Translations under genes and position numbers: made by a program
Notes under the pieces: model-generated
The model's input: the letters and a program-made list of their open reading frames with translations, nothing else
Databases searched by the model: none
What the model was told of the DNA's origin: nothing
NCBI GenBank assembly: GCA_946478975.1
Contig: CAMLEO010000043.1
Location: 1-33,063 of the forward strand
Reading direction: 5' to 3'
Source: an uncultured Steroidobacter sp.
Lineage (GTDB): Bacteria > Pseudomonadota > Gammaproteobacteria > Steroidobacterales > Steroidobacteraceae
Length of the DNA stretch: 33,063 nt
Shown here: positions 9,266 to 15,568 of the stretch, piece by piece
Layout: the number at the start of each line of letters is the position of its first letter
How positions within the stretch are numbered: the first letter of the stretch is position 1

Positions 9266-9320
9266 TTGACTCACGAATAACTCGCTGGTTATATATAGCC
9301 ACCAATAGCCAGCGGGTTAT
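9266..9320 (+). promoter_or_regulatory. promoter with overlapping inverted-repeat operator for the ArsR operon
   Basis: A -35 TTGACT (9266-9271) and a -10 TATATA (9290-9295) are 18 nt apart. An inverted repeat has arms ATAACTCGCTGGTTAT (9277-9292) and ATAGCCAGCGGGTTAT (9305-9320), matching in 14 of 16 positions, with 12 nt between them. The left arm fills the spacer and overlaps the -10, and the right arm covers the expected transcription start. This is the geometry of an autorepressed ArsR-type operon. Repressor binding is inferred, not shown. Confidence 0.65.
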
Positions 9321-9328
9321 CGATCACC

Positions 9329-9652
9329 ATGACCAAGGCCGAGGATGCGCTGTTCAGAACGCTTGCCGATCCCACGCGGCGGGCGATCTTCGAGCGCCTG
9401 TGCCGTGAAGGCGAGCAGACCGTCGGTGCGTTGACGACTCACGCCGGCATTTCGCAGCCGGCGGTTTCCAAGCACCTGGTGGTTCTGAAACAGGCCGGCC
9501 TGGTGCGCGATCGCCACGCAGGCCGCCAGACCCATTACAGCGCGCAGCTCGGCGCTTTGGCACCGTTGATCGATTGGACCAGCCAGATGACAAATTTTTG
9601 GCAGCGCCGGTTCGATCACCTCGAAGATTTACTCAAAAGGATGGACCAATGA
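9329..9652 (+). CDS. ArsR-family winged-helix repressor
   Basis: A 107-residue winged-helix regulator. It has the family opening FRTLADPTRRAIFERLC and the recognition helix region THAGISQPAVSKHLVVLKQAGLV, followed by the wing DRHAGRQTHYSA. The C-terminal segment around TSQMTNFWQRRFDHLEDLL is typical of the ArsR subgroup paired with SRPBCC/AHSA1 proteins. No cysteine metal site is seen, so it is unlikely to sense arsenic or another thiophilic metal. It is the first gene of a five-gene operon and presumably represses its own promoter through the inverted repeat just upstream. There is no clear Shine-Dalgarno; the leader would be only about 25-30 nt. Its stop overlaps the next start by 4 nt (ATGA). 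Confidence 0.9.
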   Translation: MTKAEDALFRTLADPTRRAIFERLCREGEQTVGALTTHAGISQPAVSKHLVVLKQAGLVRDRHAGRQTHYSAQLGALAPLIDWTSQMTNFWQRRFDHLEDLLKRMDQ

Positions 9653-10074
9653 CTGACACGTTAGCCGTTACCGTGGAGCGTGACATTCCGTTTCCGCCGG
9701 AAAAGATCTGGCGCGCGCTCACGCAGCCGCACCTCATCGAAGAATGGTTGATGAAGAACGATTTCGCGCCTCGCGTCGGCCATCGTTTCAATCTGCGCGG
9801 CGAATGGGGCGGCGTATTGGATTGCGAAGTGCTCGTGGTCGAGCCGCAGAAGTCGCTCTCGTACACCTGGAACTATGCGCATGACGATGCGGCCTACAAC
9901 CTGCAAAGCGTCGTGACCATGACGCTGACGCCGACGCAGACGGGCACGCTGCTGCGGGTGGAGCAGGCGGGCTTCCGGCCGGAACAGAAACAAGCTTACG
10001 GCGGCGCCAAGCTGGGCTGGAAACAGTTCCTGGAGAAGCTGCAGACGGTGCTCACGACCAAAGGTGAAGTATGA
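9649..10074 (+). CDS. SRPBCC (AHSA1/START-like) domain protein
   Basis: A 141-residue protein of the Activator-of-Hsp90-ATPase-homologue-1-like family, a helix-grip fold that forms a hydrophobic ligand pocket. Family landmarks are VERDIPFPPEKIWRALTQP at the start, the strands DCEVLVVEPQKSLSYTWNY, and the end helix GAKLGWKQFLEKLQTVL. An in-frame extension reaches back to 9574, but the ATG at 9649 makes the ATGA overlap with the ArsR stop and gives the normal length, so it is the chosen start. ArsR-AHSA1 pairs are widespread in bacteria; their ligands are mostly unknown, so no enzymatic activity is claimed. Confidence 0.88.
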   Translation: MTDTLAVTVERDIPFPPEKIWRALTQPHLIEEWLMKNDFAPRVGHRFNLRGEWGGVLDCEVLVVEPQKSLSYTWNYAHDDAAYNLQSVVTMTLTPTQTGTLLRVEQAGFRPEQKQAYGGAKLGWKQFLEKLQTVLTTKGEV

Positions 10075-10514
10075 AAACTGCAGCCGCCGCGAAAGCGAAG
10101 GCCAAGACCAAGACGGCGAAGACGCCTGCGAAGGCCGAGAGCCCCGCATCTCACCTCATCGACGAGCGGATCCATGAGCTCGGCGACTGGCGCGGCGAGA
10201 CGCTGGCTCGCATGCGCAAGCTGATCCTGGAATGCGATCCGGAGATGATCGAGGAATGGAAATGGATGGGCACGCCGGTGTGGTCGTGCCACGGCATCGT
10301 CACGACCGGCGAGTCGTACAAGAAGGCGGTGAAGCTCACGTTCGCCCACGGCGCGAAGCTGCCGGACCCGAAGCGCCTGTTCAATTCTAGTCTCGAAGGC
10401 AACACGCGCCGCGCGATCGACATTCACGAAGGTGAAGAGATCGACGCTGCCGCTTTCAAGGCACTGGTCAAAGCGGCTATCGCTTACAACGTTACATCCA
10501 AAAAGAAACGCTGA
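10071..10514 (+). CDS. DUF1801 (YdhG-like) protein with a Lys/Ala-rich N-terminal tail
   Basis: A 147-residue protein. Residues 1-26 are a low-complexity tail made almost only of K, A, T and P (five KAK/KTK-like repeats), resembling histone-H1-like basic tails. From about 27 on it is a DUF1801 domain, with EEWKWMGTPVWSCHGIVTTGESYKKAV-type core strands and the closing RAIDIHEGEEIDAAAFKALVKAAI. The domain is small and soluble with no established enzymatic role. It overlaps the SRPBCC stop by 4 nt and the next start by 1 nt, so translation is coupled. A second DUF1801 gene lies two genes downstream. The basic tail could bind nucleic acid, but that is speculation. Confidence 0.82.
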   Translation: MKTAAAAKAKAKTKTAKTPAKAESPASHLIDERIHELGDWRGETLARMRKLILECDPEMIEEWKWMGTPVWSCHGIVTTGESYKKAVKLTFAHGAKLPDPKRLFNSSLEGNTRRAIDIHEGEEIDAAAFKALVKAAIAYNVTSKKKR

Positions 10515-10735
10515 TGAGGAAGATGGGTATGAACTGGAGCGCATCGATTCGGCAAGTGCATCGCTGGCTGTCCATCACGTTTACGCTGATGGTCATCGCG
10601 AACCTGCTGGTGCAGGGGCGGGAGAAAATTGCCCTGTGGGTGGGTCTTGCGACCCTGGTCCCGCTGTTCCTGCTGCTGTTCACTGGGCTGTATATGTTCG
10701 CGCTGCCGTACGTGAACAAACGCCGGAGCGCGTAA
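10514..10735 (+). CDS. small two-helix membrane protein (PepSY_TM-like N-terminus)
   Basis: A 73-residue protein with two predicted membrane helices, about 18-35 (LSITFTLMVIANLLV) and 42-65 (VGLATLVPLFLLLFTGLYMFAL), and a basic C-terminus. The N-terminal IRQVHRWLSI resembles the HRW motif opening the membrane helices of PepSY-associated proteins. The ATG used overlaps the upstream stop by one base (TGATG). A later ATG at 10529 has AGGA 8 nt upstream and could be the true start (68 residues). Function unknown. It sits between two DUF1801 genes and overlaps the second by one base (TAATG), so it is an integral member of the operon. Confidence 0.72.
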   Translation: MRKMGMNWSASIRQVHRWLSITFTLMVIANLLVQGREKIALWVGLATLVPLFLLLFTGLYMFALPYVNKRRSA

Positions 10736-11154
10736 TGAAGGCGTCCAAGGGCAAGAAGGTTGTCTTGCTCTCGGGCGGCAACCCGCAGATTCCGAAAGGC
10801 GATGGTGACGCGCCAGTGCAGGCATACATCGCCGCGATGCCTGGGTGGAAGCGTGCGGTGGGCAAGCGTCTCGACGTGCTCATCGTGCGCGCCGTGCCGA
10901 AAGTGCAAAAGGCGGTGAAATGGAATTCACCGTTTTACGGCGTCGCAGGGCAGGGCTGGTTTTTGTCGTTTCACGTCTTCACGCATTACGTGAAGGTGAC
11001 GTTCTTCCGCGGCACGTCGCTCGATCCGCTACCGCCGGGCCCGAGCAAGGTCGAGAACACCCGTTATCTCGATATTCACGAAGACGGCTTCGACGAAGCG
11101 CAGTTCGTGAAGTGGGTCAAGCAGGCGGCGGCCATCCCCGGCTGGATGGCCTGA
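10735..11154 (+). CDS. DUF1801 protein, second copy in the operon
   Basis: A 139-residue DUF1801 domain protein. Core features are AYIAAMPGWKRAVGKRLDVLI, the VQKAVKWNSPFYGVAGQGWFLSF strand region, and the ending NTRYLDIHEDGFDEAQFVKWVKQAA. It is clearly related in layout to the protein at 10071-10514 but lacks the basic tail. The frame is open further upstream to 10432. The ATG at 10735 has GGAG 6 nt before it and the TAATG coupling, and it gives the domain's usual length. It is the last gene of the operon: an inverted repeat follows at 11170-11197 before the convergent receptor gene. Molecular function unknown. Confidence 0.82.
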   Translation: MKASKGKKVVLLSGGNPQIPKGDGDAPVQAYIAAMPGWKRAVGKRLDVLIVRAVPKVQKAVKWNSPFYGVAGQGWFLSFHVFTHYVKVTFFRGTSLDPLPPGPSKVENTRYLDIHEDGFDEAQFVKWVKQAAAIPGWMA

Positions 11155-11169
11155 GCCGTTAGAAACAAT

Positions 11170-11197
11170 CGGCGCATACCGTCAGACGCATGCGCCG
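11170..11197. terminator. inverted repeat between convergent genes, possible two-way terminator
   Basis: CGGCGCAT (11170-11177) and ATGCGCCG (11190-11197) are perfectly complementary over 8 bp with a 12-nt loop. It lies between the end of the ArsR operon (11154) and the end of the convergent receptor gene (11209). It has no T-run on either side, so the call is tentative. Confidence 0.35.
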
Positions 11198-11208
11198 GTG
11201 CTTCGATC

Positions 11209-14121
11209 CTAGAATCGATAATGCACGCCGAAGCTCACCGTGCGGCCGGTGTGTCCATACACCCAGGTGCTGTCGCGGTCCGAATCGATGTACTGGCGCT
11301 TGTACTCATCGAAAATATTCAAACCTTCCAGCGTCAGCTTCAGATGCTCATCGAACGTGTACGCGACTGATGCATCGAACGTGAGCATCTCGTCGGTGCC
11401 TTCCACGTCCTGCAGCGGATTGTTCGCCGGCAGCGCATCCAGGAACTTGTCGCGATAAGCGGCCGACAGACGCGCGCTCAACGTTTCGTTCTCCCAATAC
11501 AAGGTGGCGTTGTACGCGTTCTTGGACAGTCCGAGCAGATCGTTGCGCGTCGTGTTTGAAGCACTCTGCGCCAGGTAATAAGTGATCTCGGATTCCACGT
11601 GCGTGTAGTTCAGCAGCGTGCCGAAGTGGCTCAGCCAGCCAGGCAGGAAGGTGAAGGCCTGCTGGTAGTTCAGCTCGATGCCCTTGAGCGGGCCGCCCGG
11701 CGTGTTCACCGGCCGGCTCACCGTGAACGGCGTGTTGTCCGGATCGAGGTTGGTCCCGACCAGCAAGCCGAGCGGCAGGCCGGTCTGGCGGAAGCTCATC
11801 TGCTGCGACTGGTTCTGGATGTAGGTTTCGATGTCCTTGTAGAACAACCCGACCGACAGCAGCGAGTTCGGCGCGAAATACCACTCCAGCGACAGGTCGT
11901 ACGTGGTCGCGAGGATGGGATCGAGGAACGGATTGCCGGTGGTCACACCCGGTGTGCCGCCCAGATTGATCGAACCGCCCGGCGACAGGAAGCCGATGTC
12001 CGGGCGCGACATCACACGCGCAACCGAGAAGCGGCCGATCAAATCGTCCGTCACATCCATCGCCAGGTTCAACGCCGGCAGGAAATTGTCGTAGTCGTGA
12101 TCGACCTTGACCTGCACCGGCGTCAGCGCGACCTGATAGCCCACCGATTCCAGATCGGTGCGAACATAGCGCGCGCCGATGTCGCCGCGAACATTGAACC
12201 CAAACACATCGAGCGCGAAGTCCTGTTGCACATACAGGCTGCTGTCTTCTTCCTGCAGCTGACGATTGTTACCACGCGCGGCCGCGAGGTCCACGCCGCC
12301 CAACGTCCACATGCCCGTGCCGCTGTAGATATCGAACGTATTCACGAACGCCTGATAGTTCGTGGTCAGCCACGAGTTCGGGAAGCGGCTCGACAAGCCG
12401 CCGTCGCCGAAGCCGCTGATGACTCGCGTCACGCTGCGCAGCTGATCGGTGGTGAGATTCGGAACGATAAAGTTGTTCGCTCGCGCCAGCTGGCGGACGT
12501 CGTAATCGAACTTCGAGTAGCGCACGCCGAACTTCAGGGTCATATCCTGCTGCCAGTTCCAGGCGAGCCCGAGATCGCCGGTGCGATATTCGTTCTCGAC
12601 CCACAACGGGCTCATGCGCACTTCGGCATTGTTGGTGCCGAACGTATATTTCGACGGATCGGTGACGTCGAAGTCGTGGCTGATGATGGGGCGGTCGCGA
12701 TCCTGCGTGAAGTCGATGGTCATGCCGGCGTTCGGACGCTGGAACATGATGGTGGTCTGCACCGGCTGCGCCAGCTCGTTCTTCGACGATCCGGCCAGCA
12801 GGTTCAACTTCAAATGATCGGTGATCTCGTGCGTCCCGGTCAGCGTGTACTGGCGGAACGTGCTTTCCCACTCGTCGTGCTGCGTATCCGCGCGCACGTC
12901 GACGCCTTCAAAAGTTGCACGACCGATGTCGTACACCTGCTGGCCGAAGTTCGTGCCTTGCGTGTTGCTGATGCCGACGGGAATCAGGTCCGCGTAACGA
13001 ATCGCGGTCTGCGGTTTGCCGTTCTGTGAGATCGCGCGAGCGAACGAAAAGCCTTCCAGCCAGCTTTCTTCACGCGTCACATCGTAGTTGCTGTAGAGCG
13101 CGTCGAGGCTCAGCAGGGTTTTGCTGGTAGGGCGCCACTGGAGCGCGCCGCTGATGCCGAGACGTTCCTGATCGTGCTCGAAGCGGCCGTAGCGCGGCAG
13201 CCGCGGCAGAAACACCGTGCTCCGGTTGACCATGTCGTAGTACGGATCGTTGGCCGCGGGGCGAGAGACACCGGTAGCACAATTGGTCGCCGACGTGCCG
13301 TTGGCGGCATTGGTGGCATTGGCCGGATCGGGATTGATCGGCGTGCGTCCGATCGGCGTACAGAAGCCGCCATCGACCGTGGCCGGATTCCAGCCGCCAG
13401 AGCCGAATTCCTCTTCGAAATATTTGCGCTCGGTGTATGCGACCGAGAACAGTGCGCCGAATGTATCGTCGGCCCACGTATTGCTGATGAGCATCGCCGC
13501 GCGCGGATCGAGCTTGTCGGCGAGATCGTTGTAACTTCCTTGCAGGCTGCTCGCGAACGTGAAGCCAGGCGAATCGAACGGCCGGGCAGTGGTGAGATCG
13601 ACGGTCGCACCGAGCGAGCCTTCCAGCACTTCGGCAGAGGTGGTCTTGCGAACGGCGATGCTGTTGAACAGCTCGGACGCGAACACGTTGAAGTCGAAGC
13701 CGCGGCCCAGGTTCGCTCCACGATCGCTGGTCGTGCCGCTGGCGGCGCTTTGCGCTTCCATGCCGTTGATGCGCACGCGCGTGAAGCTGGGATTCAAACC
13801 TCGCACGGTGATGGCTCGACCTTCGCCGCCAACGCGCGAAATCGATACGCCCGGCACGCGCTGAATGGACTCGGCGAGATTGGTGTCCGGAAAGTCCGCG
13901 ACGTCTTCGGCTTTGATGACGTCGACCACGCCGTTCTGCAGGCGTTTCTCTTCGAGCGCGTTTTCGAGGCTCGCGCGATAGCCCGTAACGATCACTTCCT
14001 CGACTTGAGTGCCCGCCGTGCTTTGCTCGCCGGCGGCTTGAGCAAAGGCCTGCGGCACGGGCAGAGCGCAGACGACAACGGCAGCGATCCCAGCTCGCAA
14101 TAACGCGACATCGGTTCCCAT
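11209..14121 (-). CDS. TonB-dependent receptor, Xanthomonas/Caulobacter type (TonB-Xanth-Caul)
   Basis: A 970-residue outer-membrane receptor. The signal peptide ends around PQAFAQA (residue 29). The TonB box is VEEVIVTGYRASL (40-52). The plug has the family-typical KAEDVADFPDTNLAESIQRVPGVSISR, then GRAITVRGLNPSFTRVRINGMEAQS. The barrel ends in the aromatic signal VSFGVHYRF. This family often imports plant or polysaccharide-derived oligosaccharides, but the substrate here is unknown and no polysaccharide locus adjoins it. The frame opens at 14163 with a GTG. The ATG at 14121 has a strong GGAGG 6 nt upstream and places the signal peptide correctly, so it is preferred. A stable hairpin lies immediately before that ribosome site. 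Confidence 0.92.
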   Translation of the reverse strand: MGTDVALLRAGIAAVVVCALPVPQAFAQAAGEQSTAGTQVEEVIVTGYRASLENALEEKRLQNGVVDVIKAEDVADFPDTNLAESIQRVPGVSISRVGGEGRAITVRGLNPSFTRVRINGMEAQSAASGTTSDRGANLGRGFDFNVFASELFNSIAVRKTTSAEVLEGSLGATVDLTTARPFDSPGFTFASSLQGSYNDLADKLDPRAAMLISNTWADDTFGALFSVAYTERKYFEEEFGSGGWNPATVDGGFCTPIGRTPINPDPANATNAANGTSATNCATGVSRPAANDPYYDMVNRSTVFLPRLPRYGRFEHDQERLGISGALQWRPTSKTLLSLDALYSNYDVTREESWLEGFSFARAISQNGKPQTAIRYADLIPVGISNTQGTNFGQQVYDIGRATFEGVDVRADTQHDEWESTFRQYTLTGTHEITDHLKLNLLAGSSKNELAQPVQTTIMFQRPNAGMTIDFTQDRDRPIISHDFDVTDPSKYTFGTNNAEVRMSPLWVENEYRTGDLGLAWNWQQDMTLKFGVRYSKFDYDVRQLARANNFIVPNLTTDQLRSVTRVISGFGDGGLSSRFPNSWLTTNYQAFVNTFDIYSGTGMWTLGGVDLAAARGNNRQLQEEDSSLYVQQDFALDVFGFNVRGDIGARYVRTDLESVGYQVALTPVQVKVDHDYDNFLPALNLAMDVTDDLIGRFSVARVMSRPDIGFLSPGGSINLGGTPGVTTGNPFLDPILATTYDLSLEWYFAPNSLLSVGLFYKDIETYIQNQSQQMSFRQTGLPLGLLVGTNLDPDNTPFTVSRPVNTPGGPLKGIELNYQQAFTFLPGWLSHFGTLLNYTHVESEITYYLAQSASNTTRNDLLGLSKNAYNATLYWENETLSARLSAAYRDKFLDALPANNPLQDVEGTDEMLTFDASVAYTFDEHLKLTLEGLNIFDEYKRQYIDSDRDSTWVYGHTGRTVSFGVHYRF

Positions 14122-14136
14122 TTTCCCCCTCCGAAA

Positions 14137-14155
14137 GGCGGCGACTGACGCCGCC
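14137..14155 (-). promoter_or_regulatory. hairpin directly upstream of the ribosome-binding site of the TonB-Xanth-Caul receptor
   Basis: GGCGGCG and CGCCGCC pair perfectly over 7 bp around a 5-nt loop, in the leader of the minus-strand receptor. It ends a few bases before the GGAGG site and 15 nt before the ATG. It could modulate translation or mRNA stability. The rest of the gap up to 14284 contains two weaker repeats: GGTGC/GCACC (14254-14270), just past the ilvE stop, and GATCG/CGATC (14234-14251). No clear promoter was found there. Confidence 0.35.
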
Positions 14156-14284
14156 CCCAACACGGGAGAACGCCGTCGCCGGTTAATTTGTCTGGGTTAT
14201 TGTTCTCATATTTGATCGAACTTGTAAATTGGTGATCGATTACGAGCGATCTTGGTGCGAATTTGGCACCGCCGGTGATCGAAA

Positions 14285-15361
14285 TCAGCCAGAGACCGCG
14301 CGAACCCAGCGGTGCGGGTCCTCGACGGTGCCGCGCTGAATGCCGATCAGGCGGGCTTTGAGCTGCTGGCTCACCGGCCCGGTGCCCTCACCGATCCGGA
14401 ACGAGCCCAAGGTGCTGACGACCTCGCCGATGCCGGCAACGACCGCAGCCGTGCCGCAGGCGAACGCCTCGCGCAACCGACCGCTCTTGGCATCGGACCG
14501 CCATTGATCGAGCGAGTACGCGCCTTCTTTGACTTGCATGCCCAAGCCGCGCGCGATTTCGATGATGCTGTCTCGGGTGATGCCCGGGAGGATGGTGCCG
14601 GTGAGCGGCGGAGTGATGATGGAACCGTCGTCCATCACGAAAAAGATATTCATGCCGCCGAGTTCTTCGACCCAACGATGTTCGGCGGCGTCGAGGAACA
14701 CGACTTGATCGCAGCCATGATTGGCCGCTTCCGCCTGCGCGATCAGGCTCGCTGCATAGTTGCCGCCGCACTTGGCAGCGCCGGTGCCGCCGGGCGCAGC
14801 GCGGGTGTAGCTATCGGAGATCCACAGCTTCAGCGGTTTGTCGCCGCCTTTGAAGTACGGACCGACGGGGCAGGCGATCACGCAAAAGATATATTCGAGC
14901 GCCGGGCGCACGCCGAGAAACGATTCGCTCGCGAACATGAAGGGCCGCAGATACAAGCTGCCGGCGCCGCTCGGCACCCAGTCCTTGTCGATCTTCACCA
15001 GCGCTTCCACCGCTTCGAGGAACAACGCCTCGGACAGCACCGGCATCGCCATGCGTTCGGCCGAGCGGGCGAAGCGTGCGGCATTTCGATCCGGACGGAA
15101 CAGCACGATCGAGCCGGCATCGGTGCGATACGCCTTCATGCCCTCGAAAATTTCCTGCGCGTAGTGCAGGACCGCGCTCGCAGGATCGATGGCGAACGGC
15201 GCGCGTGCCTTCACTTGGCCATCGTGCCAGCCGCGCTCGGCTGTCCAGCGCATGGTCACCATGTGATCGGTGAAAGTCCGGCCGAACCCCGGATCTTCGA
15301 GCACTTTGCGACGAGTCTCTGCGGCGACGGGCGAAGCATGGGGCGTGACGACGAAGTTCAT
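14285..15361 (-). CDS. ilvE: branched-chain amino-acid aminotransferase IlvE
   Basis: A 358-residue fold-type IV PLP enzyme that interconverts leucine, isoleucine and valine with their 2-oxo acids, using 2-oxoglutarate/glutamate, in the cytoplasm. The sequence is of the longer BCAT type: LHYAQEIFEGMKAYR near 65-79, SLYLRPFMFASE, the PLP lysine K197 in GGTGAAKCGGNYAASL, and VEELGGMNIFFV (231-243) holding the conserved glutamate. The phosphate-binding loop is near TGTILPGITRDSIIEIA. Length is typical and no key residue is missing. The ATG at 15361 has AAGGA 6-7 nt upstream. It stands alone, separated from the upstream phosphatase gene by 207 nt and from the receptor downstream by about 160 nt; no ilv/leu genes are adjacent. 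Confidence 0.95.
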   Translation of the reverse strand: MNFVVTPHASPVAAETRRKVLEDPGFGRTFTDHMVTMRWTAERGWHDGQVKARAPFAIDPASAVLHYAQEIFEGMKAYRTDAGSIVLFRPDRNAARFARSAERMAMPVLSEALFLEAVEALVKIDKDWVPSGAGSLYLRPFMFASESFLGVRPALEYIFCVIACPVGPYFKGGDKPLKLWISDSYTRAAPGGTGAAKCGGNYAASLIAQAEAANHGCDQVVFLDAAEHRWVEELGGMNIFFVMDDGSIITPPLTGTILPGITRDSIIEIARGLGMQVKEGAYSLDQWRSDAKSGRLREAFACGTAAVVAGIGEVVSTLGSFRIGEGTGPVSQQLKARLIGIQRGTVEDPHRWVRAVSG

Positions 15362-15568
15362 GTTCGATCCTTACCAGTCCAGCACGGCCCACCCGAGTAC
15401 GTGCAAGCGTGCTGTTGTGCGGCCGATGGGCGTTTGATTTGGCGCCGGATTTTAACCCAAGCCACAGAATTTATCCCGGCGCCTCGCGAGCGCAGGCCCG
15501 CGCCCATTGCATGCAACGAAATATCTTCGTGACAGTCCGGGTGTGCAATGTGTTCAAACAAAGAGACG

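Noticed and set aside
11599..13029. Long plus-strand frame (476 codons) opposite the TonB-Xanth-Caul receptor
   Set aside because: Arg/Gln/Val-biased translation typical of antisense GC-rich frames; the receptor on the other strand is well supported.
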